This document shows positions 17,001-26,904 of a stretch of DNA of 64,000 nucleotides, in pieces (the first letter of the stretch is position 1; every line of letters begins with the position of its first letter). Where the stretch lies: NCBI GenBank assembly GCA_902526045.1, contig CABZJI010000003.1, positions 62,001 through 126,000 on the forward strand. The letters run 5' to 3'. This DNA is from an uncultured SAR86 cluster bacterium. Lineage in GTDB: Bacteria > Pseudomonadota > Gammaproteobacteria > Magnimaribacterales > AG-339-G14. The translations under genes and the position numbers were made by a program. The notes under the pieces were generated by a model. The model was not told where the DNA came from. It did not search any database and saw only the letters and a list, made by a program, of their open reading frames with translations.

Positions 17001-17724
17001 AATATTTCTTCTTTTTTTGCTTCTACCTTCGATTGCCTTATCACAGACTATTGTGAACATAGAAGAGCTAAGGAATGAAGGTAAAGAAGGTTTTTTTGCG
17101 GGGTTAGGCTTTGCTCTTAATGCCTCAAGAGGTAATAAAGATAGAGATTTCTATTCATTAGATTTGAGATTTGACTACAATTTAGATGATCTAGAAAACT
17201 TCATGATACTGAGAAAATCTGAGAGAAAAATAAATCAAAATGTAACGGACATTTCTCAACTGATTCATATCAGATCAGTATTTGATACTTACAATCAATA
17301 CAATACTGAGTTTTTTATCCAATCAGCTAAAAATCCATTTAGGTTATTTAGAGAAAGGAACTTATTGGGTACAGGCCTTAGGATGATCATCGACGATCAG
17401 ATGAGATTTGGAGCAGGTGTCATTTATGAAGAGGAAACTGACCTTGAAAATTTAGTAACCGATACAACAAGATTTTCAGCCTATTTTCATGATAACTTTG
17501 AAGTTGCAGAAAATATAAATTTTAATACCACGATTTACTATCAACCTGGAGTGTCAGATTTTAGTGACTACAAAGCAAGCTTTCTTATGGCATTTAGCTT
17601 CAAAGTAAATGAAAAATTCAATATAAGCCTGCAATATGATATTGCTTATGATTCCGATCCAATAAAAAATGCTGTGAAAGACGATCAAGGATTAAGTACT
17701 AAATTTTCCTATTCGTTTAACTAA
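16972..17724 (+). CDS. Outer-membrane beta-barrel protein, DUF481-like
   Basis: A 250-residue exported protein whose start (ATG at 16972 or 16981) lies inside the end of the cyclase gene, so the pair is co-transcribed. A signal peptide (NKIFLLFLLLPSIALSQ) is followed by strand-rich sequence alternating aromatic and polar residues: YSLDLRFDYNLDD, GLRMIIDDQMRFGAGVIYEEE, INFNTTIYYQPGVSDF, and a C-terminal FSYSFN with a terminal aromatic, as usual for outer-membrane barrels. It resembles the DUF481 (YdiY-like) family; this assignment rests on pattern rather than a strict motif. Confidence 0.65.
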   Translation: MEHMSQQQNKIFLLFLLLPSIALSQTIVNIEELRNEGKEGFFAGLGFALNASRGNKDRDFYSLDLRFDYNLDDLENFMILRKSERKINQNVTDISQLIHIRSVFDTYNQYNTEFFIQSAKNPFRLFRERNLLGTGLRMIIDDQMRFGAGVIYEEETDLENLVTDTTRFSAYFHDNFEVAENINFNTTIYYQPGVSDFSDYKASFLMAFSFKVNEKFNISLQYDIAYDSDPIKNAVKDDQGLSTKFSYSFN

Positions 17725-18734
17725 CCTGTTCTATCAATACTAATTTTTTCTAGTTCTTCAAAAAGGTTAGGATACTCCTCCATCAAATCTTCTAGATCTT
17801 CTTTTGATAAAGAAAGCAATTTAACTTCTTCCAAAGAACTTATGGAGGCATTACGTAATTCTTTGGAAAGTATTCCCTTTTCTCCAAAGTAATCACCCTG
17901 CCCTAAAGTTACAGGAGATTCTATCTCTACCTGCACTGATCCAAATTCAATAATATACATACAATCTGCAGCATCGCCTTTCTCAATAATTTTCCGTTTT
18001 GCTGGATAAATTTCAGCAACTAACTTGTCATTAATTTTACTTAGCGCCCCTATTGGCAACATTGAAAATAACGGAATACTTGAAATTGTTTCCATAGTTA
18101 TAAGAAAGTTTCTTTTTTGTATTTCCTCGTAATAAGCCGAAGCTAAAATGGCAGCTGGCAGTGCAAACATTCCAATGCCCAAGAACATAGTCATTGATGT
18201 TAAAACTTGCCCTAAAGGAGATGATGGGGTTACGTCTCCGTAACCAACAGTAGTCAATGTTGCAATTCCAAACCACATTGAACTGACAATTGAGCCAAAA
18301 TATTCTGGATTGATATCTCGTTCAATAAAATGAATTAGGGTCGAGAAAATCAATAAGACAGAAAAAACCATTATTTGAGAGCCCAGTAAAGCTAGTCGCT
18401 GATTGTAAACTGTCCTCAATAATGTGTTGGTAGGAAGTAACATTTTATGATTACTGTAAATTGAATAAGCTCTGAAGATTCTTAAAATTCTTAAATCGTA
18501 AAATCCAAAAAAGATATAGTTTGCAAGCACTATAAAATCGAAAAGAATAAGAAATGAAAATCTTCTTTCAATGAAAATTCTCAAAATAAACTCAGCTCCA
18601 AAGAAAATGTAAGAGGAAATTACAAAAATATCAAAATAAATATTCTCTGGAATAAATTCGCTAGAAGATAAAATCTGATCGAAGATATTTAGAAGGATTA
18701 AAATTCCAGCAATATTGTTAATGTATTTGATCAT
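17721..18734 (-). CDS. Cyclic-nucleotide-binding potassium channel
   Basis: A 337-residue channel. The first 130 residues form four hydrophobic segments with a sparse S4 (DLRILRIFRAYSIY). The pore carries LTTVGYGDVTP, the K+ selectivity filter. After the last helix, residues about 225-330 form a cyclic-nucleotide-binding domain: KRKIIEKGDAADCMYIIEFG, GQGDYFGEKGILSKE and ELRNASISS, where the Glu of FGE and the Arg of RNA correspond to the ribose and phosphate contacts, so ligand binding seems intact. It ends 4 bases into the convergent barrel gene, next to the CHASE2 cyclase, its likely source of cAMP or cGMP. Confidence 0.93.
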   Translation of the reverse strand: MIKYINNIAGILILLNIFDQILSSSEFIPENIYFDIFVISSYIFFGAEFILRIFIERRFSFLILFDFIVLANYIFFGFYDLRILRIFRAYSIYSNHKMLLPTNTLLRTVYNQRLALLGSQIMVFSVLLIFSTLIHFIERDINPEYFGSIVSSMWFGIATLTTVGYGDVTPSSPLGQVLTSMTMFLGIGMFALPAAILASAYYEEIQKRNFLITMETISSIPLFSMLPIGALSKINDKLVAEIYPAKRKIIEKGDAADCMYIIEFGSVQVEIESPVTLGQGDYFGEKGILSKELRNASISSLEEVKLLSLSKEDLEDLMEEYPNLFEELEKISIDRTG

Positions 18735-18785
18735 TTCAAGATGACTTTAAATACATTTTATAATAATTATTATCTCAAATTAAAA

Positions 18786-18812
18786 AAAACCCTGCCGAAG
18801 CAGGGTCTTTTA
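18786..18812 (-). terminator. Intrinsic terminator of the first TonB receptor gene
   Basis: Stem ACCCTGC / GCAGGGT with CGAA on the plus strand, read as C(UUCG)G in the minus-strand transcript, the very stable tetraloop, followed by a T-run. It ends the receptor gene at 18823. Confidence 0.85.
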
Positions 18813-18822
18813 TTAATTGCAT

Positions 18823-21800
18823 TTAAAAGTTATAACCAATCCTTATTCCATATCTAGACCTTTCTCTAGCCATTATCCTCTGATAGTTTCCTACAGCTGT
18901 ACTTTGAAGCTCTCTATAATAATAGCTATTATTGTCAGTTATGTTTTGTCCATAAAATTGAACAAACCAAGAATCATCTGAGCTGGACAAAGTAATTTGA
19001 GCGCCTAACTCATCCCAAGCTTCTAACACGTCACTTGGAAGATTAAATACTCTTAAATATCTTTCTCCTTGATATGAGTAATCCAAACGATAATTAATTT
19101 TTAGATTCCCAATATCTTGTAAATAACCTATACCAAGGTTAGCTTGCAGTTCAGGATGAAATAAAGAATTACCTGAAACATCACTCACTAAACCTTCACT
19201 TATATCAGAACCAGGAACTAGATCAAATCCATGTAGTTGAGCTAAAATTTGATGAAGACCTGAAGCTCTATTTAATACCGAAGGCAGATGACCATCAGCA
19301 GGATTTTGACCAGCAAATGGATTCCAATAGCTTACTGGTGTAGGTTCTCCGAAAGTTCTGTCACCATGATGCTCAACTGGATTAAAAAATACCAAGCTAG
19401 CAAGGGTTAAACCGTCAAGAGTCGGATTTAAAGCAGATATGCCATCTGCAGGAGTCACTGCAGCGCCAGCAGTAGCTACCTCTTGCAAATAAGTGTTCCA
19501 CATAGCTTGTAATGCAGTTTTTTTAACAATAAAAGTCTCAGAAACTTGATCTTTTACAGTGTGCCAATCTGCAGAACCGGCTCCTCCGGTTAGTTGCAAG
19601 TCTCTATTCACCATGTCTATAGAGCCTTCTCCATCTTTTATCTCAGAAGATGTGTAACTTAGAGAGGCATTGAGGGTAAAACCAGGAACTTCGGGCGGCA
19701 TGTATAGTAAATCAGCCTCTGCACCCATGATTTCAACGTCAATTCCCTCGTTCACAGAGGTTCTATTTTTAATTTGAGTGATATGGTAATTTTCAATGTC
19801 ACTGTAGTAGGCAGAGACATTGAATCTTACACCTTGGTCTGGAAATTCATTTTTAAAACCTATTTCAAGATTATTTACCTCAGAGTTAGGAAATCCAGTA
19901 GGTACGCCAGCAAAACTAATTGGGTCAAAGCCAGGATTTATTCCACCACCTTTGAATCCAGTGGAAAAGGAAACAAACATCATGGAATCTTCATTTATGA
20001 AATAATCTACCACAAATCTACCTGTAAATTCTGAAGTCTCTCTGGTTGTTTCTAATCCAGCATTTCTATAAGCCTCCCCAGGCGCGGGTACTTTATTGCC
20101 AGGAATCGCGCTTTCCGGAACGGGGCAAAAAGATGCACCTTCAGGACAAAATAATGCTTCCCAGACTGCAGCTGAAGTTACCAAGCCACCTGTCCAAGCA
20201 GATGCAGCTGCATCAGTAATATTTCCTTTTGCATAACCTAAAATGTTAAATGATGGATTACTCGGACCAGCCTCTTTAAAATCATCCGTATATCTCATAC
20301 CAAAAGTAAGTTTTAGATCATCTCTAACTTCAAAATAATACTCACCAAAAATTGCGCTTGATTCAATTAAGCTTAAATTTGAGGTTCTAAAAAATGGAGC
20401 ATACAGTTGCGCCCCAAGACTAGCTGCTTGAGTACCTATCATTGCTGCTGGAGGTGAAACAGTTAATGCATCCAACCCCGATGCTACGACATCAGTATCA
20501 TCATCTTGAATATTTTTATAATAATTCATACCGAATAGGAAGTTATGAGGTCCGTCAAAACTTGAAAATAGTTTCATTTCAACTGCGTCTGTGTCAGCCA
20601 AAGCACTATAGTTAAAAGCTCCTGTGGGATAATTCAAAGTATCCAAAATGCATCCACCATAGAAACCAGCAGTGTAACCTTCGACTGAACAATTTGAATC
20701 GATGCTTGCAGACATAGTTCCAATACCACCAGGAGTTACGGGAGTATCGTTAAATCTTAATGTATCTAGCTCAGGAGATTCGTATGCCTCCAACCTATAA
20801 AACTTTCTATCTTTTCTGCTCGCAGCAACAGATAAAGATAGATCATCATTTATTTCATGATCTACGATGAATTGAGTAATATACTCGTCAACAGTATACA
20901 AAGGTTCGTTTCTAACATTCATCGTCCATAATTCTTGAGGAGCTCCAGCTAAACTAGTTACCGGTGTATAGTTTAAAACTCCTTGTGCAATGAGTAGTTG
21001 TTCAACCAATGTTGACATAGGATGAGCAATTTCAAACTTTTGATTTTCAGGCGCTTGCATTGTGCAGCCAAAAACTGCAGAAGGATCTCTATCACACCAA
21101 GTTCCTGATGTAAGGGTTCTTTTAGAATCTTCAATCTGAGCTTGATGAATAATATGAATTGTGGTTTTTTCAGAAGGTTCAAAGCTCAAAGTTGCTCTAT
21201 ATCCCATTTGATTTCGGTTATCCAGGTTATAATCAAGTCCTTCACTATAAATGTTATCTACCAAACCATCTTGCTTCAAAGTTGTTGAAGCAAATCTGAA
21301 AGCTGTACTATCATCCAATGGAATGTTCATTACTGTAGTCGTACCAAATCTTCCATAATCTCCAAGATCCACACTAACTTTGCCTGAAAAAGAAGTTGGA
21401 TCTGCTTTTGCAGTAATCATATTCAATGATCCACCAATAGCATTTCTTCCGTATAAAGTCCCAGCAGGTCCTCTGATTAACTCAACTCTTTCCATATCAA
21501 ATAGTTGACCTGTGTCTAGAGGTGTTACTCCAACAGCCAAGTCATTCAGGTGAACTCCAACTGCTGAATCTGCAGTACCTGATACCGCACCATTAACCAT
21601 ACCTCTTATTTCAATATCTCCACCGCCTTCACCAATATTTCCACCGAACCTCAGGCCTGGAACAAACAATTGCATATCATTAATTCCTTCTATTTGCTGC
21701 TCTAACAAATCATCTCCAGAAAAAGACGAAACTGACAAAGGAACATCTTGTAGGCTTTGCTCTTGTCTTTGTGCAGTAACAATAATCTCTTCTAATCCAT

Positions 21801-21876
21801 CAGAATCTTGAACAAATACGAGGGGTGATGTAAGAAATGAGAAGAATAAAATTAAATTGATTGAGAATTTATGCAT
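18823..21876 (-). CDS. TonB-dependent receptor, paralog A
   Basis: A 1017-residue outer-membrane receptor. A signal peptide is followed by the TonB-box region EEIIVTAQRQEQSLQDVPLS, then the plug domain (VPGLRFGG, DIEIRGM, FDMERVELIRGPAGTLYGRN, GGSLNMITAKAD) and a 22-strand-type barrel ending RSRYGIRIGYNF with a C-terminal Phe. AAGGAG precedes the ATG. It shares long stretches with the receptor at 23700, including the DGHLPS loop and the SALADTDAVEMK-like extracellular region. Substrate unknown: probably a large or complex organic compound rather than a siderophore, given the neighbouring hydrolases. Confidence 0.95.
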   Translation of the reverse strand: MHKFSINLILFFSFLTSPLVFVQDSDGLEEIIVTAQRQEQSLQDVPLSVSSFSGDDLLEQQIEGINDMQLFVPGLRFGGNIGEGGGDIEIRGMVNGAVSGTADSAVGVHLNDLAVGVTPLDTGQLFDMERVELIRGPAGTLYGRNAIGGSLNMITAKADPTSFSGKVSVDLGDYGRFGTTTVMNIPLDDSTAFRFASTTLKQDGLVDNIYSEGLDYNLDNRNQMGYRATLSFEPSEKTTIHIIHQAQIEDSKRTLTSGTWCDRDPSAVFGCTMQAPENQKFEIAHPMSTLVEQLLIAQGVLNYTPVTSLAGAPQELWTMNVRNEPLYTVDEYITQFIVDHEINDDLSLSVAASRKDRKFYRLEAYESPELDTLRFNDTPVTPGGIGTMSASIDSNCSVEGYTAGFYGGCILDTLNYPTGAFNYSALADTDAVEMKLFSSFDGPHNFLFGMNYYKNIQDDDTDVVASGLDALTVSPPAAMIGTQAASLGAQLYAPFFRTSNLSLIESSAIFGEYYFEVRDDLKLTFGMRYTDDFKEAGPSNPSFNILGYAKGNITDAAASAWTGGLVTSAAVWEALFCPEGASFCPVPESAIPGNKVPAPGEAYRNAGLETTRETSEFTGRFVVDYFINEDSMMFVSFSTGFKGGGINPGFDPISFAGVPTGFPNSEVNNLEIGFKNEFPDQGVRFNVSAYYSDIENYHITQIKNRTSVNEGIDVEIMGAEADLLYMPPEVPGFTLNASLSYTSSEIKDGEGSIDMVNRDLQLTGGAGSADWHTVKDQVSETFIVKKTALQAMWNTYLQEVATAGAAVTPADGISALNPTLDGLTLASLVFFNPVEHHGDRTFGEPTPVSYWNPFAGQNPADGHLPSVLNRASGLHQILAQLHGFDLVPGSDISEGLVSDVSGNSLFHPELQANLGIGYLQDIGNLKINYRLDYSYQGERYLRVFNLPSDVLEAWDELGAQITLSSSDDSWFVQFYGQNITDNNSYYYRELQSTAVGNYQRIMARERSRYGIRIGYNF

Positions 21877-21991
21877 AACACTCCTTGTCTAGAATAAATC
21901 ATTAATTTAAGAGCGTAATCTATCCTAATTAGATGAAAAATTAAATAGATTTATATTTGTATAAAATTATTTAAAAGAGTAAGTCAATAAA

Positions 21992-23716
21992 CTAATTAAG
22001 ATTTTCCCAAAAGTTTGAATAAGACTTATAAAAATCAGAGTGTTCAATTTTGTCATCCGTAATTGAAGAATCGTAAATCCTTGCATTCGACCTGACGTAA
22101 TCAAATCTCTCAGCAATATTTGGTGAGCCATTTTTTGCAAAATTAATCCAATCTGCGCGCATTTTTTTAGCTAGATCAATATCAGAATCATCATAAGAAC
22201 CATCGATACCAAATAATCCTCCTTTATTGAATAAATATCCAAGCTCGAGAGCATGTGTAGCACCAAGATAATCATTAGGAATATTAGGTTTTTTATCAAA
22301 TTGATAAAGATACGTGGGATTACCGGATAATGAGTGTTGCTTTGCTATAAAGTAGGAAGGAGCACCGAAAAATAAAAATCCCCAGAAATCAGTAGCTGCA
22401 TCATAGAAATTTTCATCCAAACTTAACGCAAAATCTTTCATTCCACTGGGTCCTTGAAATGATAAAGGATCGGGGTTTACAAAGGCCCAAAGACTTTCTG
22501 GCCAAAACTCACCAAATAAATTGAATGTCTTTTGATCAATAATTAATGGAAATAGACTAGTGCCCTCATCGCCGTTGAAACCCACCATGAAGGGTAAATC
22601 ATGAACATTTTGATTTATAAAGGCATCTTTTATAGATTCAGGAAAAACATATCCATCTACAATCTGATTTGTCATCATAATTAAATCCTGATCGAGTTGA
22701 AAATCATCAATTGAGACAATATCAAGGGCAGGTAACTCTCTAAGATCTTTTATGTTGGCATTTGCTCCTAAAAAATATTCAGCTAACTTTATGCCTTTAG
22801 ATTCAGCAGAGACTATAATTCCCTTATCTTCTCTAATGTCGGTAAGAACATTTGGTAGCCCGGTTCCGCTTTGAGCAATGGCTTTATGAAATAATCCTTT
22901 TGAAAGAGGACTTATCATCAATGAGGTAACCGCTTGACCTCCAGCTGATTCACCAAAGATGGTTACGTTATTTGGATCGCCCCTAAAACTTGAAATGTTC
23001 TCTTTCACCCACTTTAATGCAGTTATTTGATCTAAAGTTCCGTAATTACCAGAAACATTGTTTATTGACTCTTTTGATAATTCTGGATGAGCTAACCAAG
23101 CAAAAACACCTAGTCGGTAATTTATGCTCACCACAATGACATCCCCCTCATTAGGAATATATTGACTGGTATAATTACTTTCATGCCCAGAACCCCATCG
23201 CGAAGCACCTCCATGAATCCAAAACATTACTGGTTTATTTGCTGAGCCTCCTTTAGGAACAACAATATTTAGAAATAAACAATCTTCAGACATATCGTCA
23301 TAAGTAAAACGATTAAAACCTGCATTATTTTGAGAATCATCAGATGAAATATCTAAGCCTGATTTTTCTATAATAAGATCATAAAAGCCATTATTACCGG
23401 TCAGTTTCCCATCAGGAGTCAATAATTCAAGTGGTTGCATGCAAGCTTTACCATGTGAACTTGCTAAAAAAGTACCCTCCCATCCATCATGAGGCAAAGG
23501 TTCCTTCCAACGAAGGTTGCCAATGGGAGCTTTCGCGTAAGGGATACCAAAATATTTTATTGTGCCATCATTCTGATCAATTCCTTTGATTTTGCCCTGC
23601 TGAATACTAATGATTGATGAGTCTTGATCATAGGAACAAGAAAGGAAAAAACAAAAAACCCCGATAAAAATCAGGGTTTTTTGTAGGTATTTACAAAATT
23701 TAGAAATTGTAACCAA
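21992..23716 (-). CDS. Lipoprotein carboxylesterase (type B esterase family)
   Basis: The alpha/beta hydrolase carboxylesterase signature is clear: FTYDDMSEDCLFLNIVVP, the oxyanion VMFWIHGGASRWGSG, the nucleophile elbow TIFGESAGGQAVTSL, the Glu/Asp of GFNGDEGTSLFP and the His of LGATHALELGYLF. The N-terminus ends in FFLSC, a lipobox, so the enzyme is probably attached to a membrane in the periplasm or on the outer membrane. The start is uncertain: TTG 23716 or GTG 23755 are in frame, and no ATG is available close by. The receptor terminator at 23651-23684 lies within the signal-peptide coding region. Confidence 0.85.
   Translation of the reverse strand: MVTISKFCKYLQKTLIFIGVFCFFLSCSYDQDSSIISIQQGKIKGIDQNDGTIKYFGIPYAKAPIGNLRWKEPLPHDGWEGTFLASSHGKACMQPLELLTPDGKLTGNNGFYDLIIEKSGLDISSDDSQNNAGFNRFTYDDMSEDCLFLNIVVPKGGSANKPVMFWIHGGASRWGSGHESNYTSQYIPNEGDVIVVSINYRLGVFAWLAHPELSKESINNVSGNYGTLDQITALKWVKENISSFRGDPNNVTIFGESAGGQAVTSLMISPLSKGLFHKAIAQSGTGLPNVLTDIREDKGIIVSAESKGIKLAEYFLGANANIKDLRELPALDIVSIDDFQLDQDLIMMTNQIVDGYVFPESIKDAFINQNVHDLPFMVGFNGDEGTSLFPLIIDQKTFNLFGEFWPESLWAFVNPDPLSFQGPSGMKDFALSLDENFYDAATDFWGFLFFGAPSYFIAKQHSLSGNPTYLYQFDKKPNIPNDYLGATHALELGYLFNKGGLFGIDGSYDDSDIDLAKKMRADWINFAKNGSPNIAERFDYVRSNARIYDSSITDDKIEHSDFYKSYSNFWENLN
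23651..23684 (-). terminator. Intrinsic terminator inside the esterase signal-peptide region
   Basis: Read on the minus strand the stem ACCCUGA / UCGGGGU (one G-U pair) with a six-base loop is followed by two six-base T-runs. It begins 16 bases after the receptor stop codon (23700-23702) and falls inside the open frame of the downstream esterase gene, so it probably attenuates that gene rather than simply ending the receptor message. Confidence 0.75.
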
Positions 23717-26714
23717 CCCTAAAACCAAAGACTTGCGGATCTCTAACAGTAACACCTCTAGTTTGTCCTACTGAAGCATCACCCAGACCAATTCCGGTAA
23801 CATTAAGTTCATCAGTAATGTTTTGACCGTAGAATTGAACATACCAACTATCGTCGTTAGCGGGTGTAACGGTAATCTGTAAATTTGATTCTAACCATGA
23901 ATCAATCTGATCCTCAGGAAGATTAAATATACGTACATACCTTGCACCTTGATAAGCAACATCGAGTCTAGTGGTTATGTTGACACTGCCTGCTTGTGCT
24001 GTGTAAGAAATACCAACATTAGCAGATGAATCAGGATGAACTAATGAATTTCCAGAAATATCGGTTTCTAGACCTTCAGATACTACTGCAGCTGGATCAA
24101 AGCCCATTAATTGAGCCATTGTTCTCATGCCAGCCTGAACTCCTAGAGAAGGTAAATGTCCTTCAGCAGGAGCTAAACCTAATGCGGGAACCAAATAACT
24201 AACTGGCGTTGGTTGACCGTAAGTTCTATCTCCGTGAAACTCTGCAGGTATTAATGCTGCCATCAAATCAGCAGTAGTGGTTGCCCCGGCAGTTAGAACT
24301 TCAATGGCATCCAATCCTGTTTGAGCAGCTCCGCCCGTAACAGTTTCTTGCAACCAAGCACCGTAAACGGCTTGTAATGCATCTTTTCTCATAATGTACA
24401 TAGTAGAAAGTTCGTCTTTCATTAAGTGCCAGTTCTTACTGTCTGGATGCCCTGAAAAGGCTCCATCAGGCTGGACTGGATCAAGCGCCGAAACACCATC
24501 AGCAATAGTTGATTGAGTCATTGCCACAGAAGCATTCAAAGCAAGACCTGGAACTGAGGGAGGAGCGTACAACAACTCTAATTCGAGTCCCATGATATCG
24601 ACATCAATACCTTCATTAATTGAGGTTTTGTTCATAATTTTTGTGATGTGATAATTTTCTGCATCATATGCATAAACGGCACCGTTTAAACGAACACCCT
24701 GTTCAGGAAATTCTGTTTTAAACCCAAATTCAAGTGATATGAGATCTGAGGCTGGAAATATTTGCGGTGTGTTAGGAAAAATTACAGGATCAAGAGCAGG
24801 GTTAAAACCACCACCCTTAAAACCTTTCGATAAATTTACATAAATCAACGAGTTTTCATCGACAAAATAATCAACGACAAATCTTCCGGTCATGGCACTA
24901 AATTCCATATACGGATCCAGACCTGTAGTTGCGATATAAGCTTCTCCATAATCAGGAACACTTCCTAAAAGGGGACAAAATCCTTGCTCAAAGTTTCCAC
25001 AAGCAAAAGCTTCGAAAGCAGCAGCAGTTGGTATGGCTCCTTCTGTCAGAAGATTTACTCCTAAGTCAGTAGCTCGACCTTTAGAAAAACCTAAAACGTT
25101 AACAAATGCAATTCTACTTAAGCTTGTTTTTTCATCTTCATTATATCTAAGACCAAAAGTAAGTTTTAAGTCTTCTCTCGGCTCATAATAAAGTTCTCCA
25201 AAAACTGCTTGCGATTCAATAGTCCCTTTATCATTTGTTCTGTATAAACTTGGATAAAGTTGTGCGCCTAGAGCAGCAGCAGGACCAGCCAATAATGCTG
25301 GCGGTGCTTGAGCTAAGACATCCAATCCACTTGCATATACATCATATAAGGTAATGGAAGCATTATCATAGTAAGTGTAACCGGCTAGGAAGTTTACATT
25401 TCCATCGAATGAAGAACTCACTTTTAATTCAAGTACTTTTGTATCAACGTCTGATTCTGGTCTATCTCCGCCTGTTGGATAATTTATTGTATCCATGACA
25501 CAACCACCGTAAGCACCAAGAGTTCCTGCGTCTAAATCACATCCTGGACCGTACCCTGACATATTGATCAAACCACCAGGGGTGGCAGCAGTATTTTTAA
25601 ATCTTAAAGTTTGCATTTCAGGAGAGGAATAAGCAGACATTCTCATGAAAGTTCTATCTTTTGAGTGAGCACCTATTGAAATATCAATATCATCAACGCT
25701 GTGCTCTATGAGAAGTTGCGTAGTGTATTGATCAACTTGATAGAGAGAATTACCACGAGTATTTACTTGTCTGAATCCTTGAGGAGCACCAGACATATCA
25801 GTTGTTGTAGTAAAATCCAATACTCCCATAGCAACCATCAAGTTTTCAACGTAAGTTCCCATGGGGTGGGTTAACTCAAATGCTCGCTCAGAAGTACGAG
25901 TACAACCCGTTACAAAAGATGTATCTCTTTTACAGTATACGTTACCACCTAATGTTCTGGTTGAATCTTCAATTTCTGCGTTATGGATAATATGGATTGT
26001 AGTATTGTCAGTTGGCTCAAAAGTTAAAGTAGCTCGATAAGCTACTTGATTTCTTCCATCAACATCTTGATCTTTTTGAACAGAGTAAATGTTTTCCATA
26101 TAACCGTCTCTTTTAAGAGTAGATGTGGCAAGTCTCAAAGCCACTTTATCGTCTAATGGAATATTAAAAGTTGAGGTTGTTTTCAGTCCGTTATAGTCAG
26201 CAATATCGATACTTGCATTACCGTAATAACCAGACGTGTCCCCTTTTGCAGTAATCATGTTGATGGCGCCACCAACTGAATTTCTTCCAAATAAGGTTCC
26301 TGCTGGTCCTCTGATAACCTCTATTCTCTGCATGTCAAAGAATGTTCCATCCTGCAAAGTTGTTGAACCTAATGCTAAGTCATTCATGTGGATTGCAACT
26401 CCAGCATCTGCAGAAGCTGCAACGGCTAAATTAGTAATTCCACGAATATCAAATCCACCACCGCCAGAAAAAGCAGTGGGTGCAAAAGTCAATCCAGGAA
26501 CCACAAGTTGAAGATCCGAAGCTTCCTCAATTTGCTGTTCAAGCAAATCATCTGCATTAAAAGCTGTCACAGCCAAAGGAACGTCTTGAAGACTTTGTTC
26601 TTGTCTTTGCGATGTAACGGTTACTTCTTCAAGAGCATTGTCTTGCGCTATCGAATATCCAGTGAAAATGAGTGCCAATATCAATAATGGCGATAATAAT
26701 TTTTTTATACTCAT
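23700..26714 (-). CDS. TonB-dependent receptor, paralog B
   Basis: A 1004-residue receptor with signal peptide, TonB-box-like LEEVTVTSQRQEQSLQDVPL, plug domain (VVPGLTFAP, FDIRGI, FDMQRIEVIRGPAGTLFGRN, GGAINMITAKGD) and barrel ending VFGFRVGYNF. AAAGGGGA precedes the ATG. It is a clear paralog of the receptor at 18823 (same TonB-box phrase, same EGHLPS loop, same YQGARY[VL]R[IV]FNLP near the end). The esterase gene starts in the last bases of this gene, so the two probably share a transcript, with partial termination between them. Confidence 0.95.
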   Translation of the reverse strand: MSIKKLLSPLLILALIFTGYSIAQDNALEEVTVTSQRQEQSLQDVPLAVTAFNADDLLEQQIEEASDLQLVVPGLTFAPTAFSGGGGFDIRGITNLAVAASADAGVAIHMNDLALGSTTLQDGTFFDMQRIEVIRGPAGTLFGRNSVGGAINMITAKGDTSGYYGNASIDIADYNGLKTTSTFNIPLDDKVALRLATSTLKRDGYMENIYSVQKDQDVDGRNQVAYRATLTFEPTDNTTIHIIHNAEIEDSTRTLGGNVYCKRDTSFVTGCTRTSERAFELTHPMGTYVENLMVAMGVLDFTTTTDMSGAPQGFRQVNTRGNSLYQVDQYTTQLLIEHSVDDIDISIGAHSKDRTFMRMSAYSSPEMQTLRFKNTAATPGGLINMSGYGPGCDLDAGTLGAYGGCVMDTINYPTGGDRPESDVDTKVLELKVSSSFDGNVNFLAGYTYYDNASITLYDVYASGLDVLAQAPPALLAGPAAALGAQLYPSLYRTNDKGTIESQAVFGELYYEPREDLKLTFGLRYNEDEKTSLSRIAFVNVLGFSKGRATDLGVNLLTEGAIPTAAAFEAFACGNFEQGFCPLLGSVPDYGEAYIATTGLDPYMEFSAMTGRFVVDYFVDENSLIYVNLSKGFKGGGFNPALDPVIFPNTPQIFPASDLISLEFGFKTEFPEQGVRLNGAVYAYDAENYHITKIMNKTSINEGIDVDIMGLELELLYAPPSVPGLALNASVAMTQSTIADGVSALDPVQPDGAFSGHPDSKNWHLMKDELSTMYIMRKDALQAVYGAWLQETVTGGAAQTGLDAIEVLTAGATTTADLMAALIPAEFHGDRTYGQPTPVSYLVPALGLAPAEGHLPSLGVQAGMRTMAQLMGFDPAAVVSEGLETDISGNSLVHPDSSANVGISYTAQAGSVNITTRLDVAYQGARYVRIFNLPEDQIDSWLESNLQITVTPANDDSWYVQFYGQNITDELNVTGIGLGDASVGQTRGVTVRDPQVFGFRVGYNF

Positions 26715-26858
26715 AACATTCCCCTTTGTGTTTTGAGTTGATAACTTCCGTGTTAATACTATTTAAGACTCCCTTCTTAAACGTATTATCGTTAATTTAT
26801 AGTAAAAATAGACAAAATTAAACGTTTTTGTAACATATTTGATCAATTATTTAGATAT

Positions 26859-26897
26859 AAAAAAAGCCTCCTTCAATAATAAGGGAGGCTTTTTTAT
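26859..26897 (-). terminator. Intrinsic terminator between two TonB receptor genes
   Basis: Stem GCCTCC / GGAGGC around TTCAATAATAAG with an A-run before and a T-run after, in the region between receptors B and C. The T-run continues on the plus strand side and the A-run gives T on the minus transcript, so it can end receptor C on the minus strand. Confidence 0.8.
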
Positions 26898-26904
26898 TTA
26901 AAGA

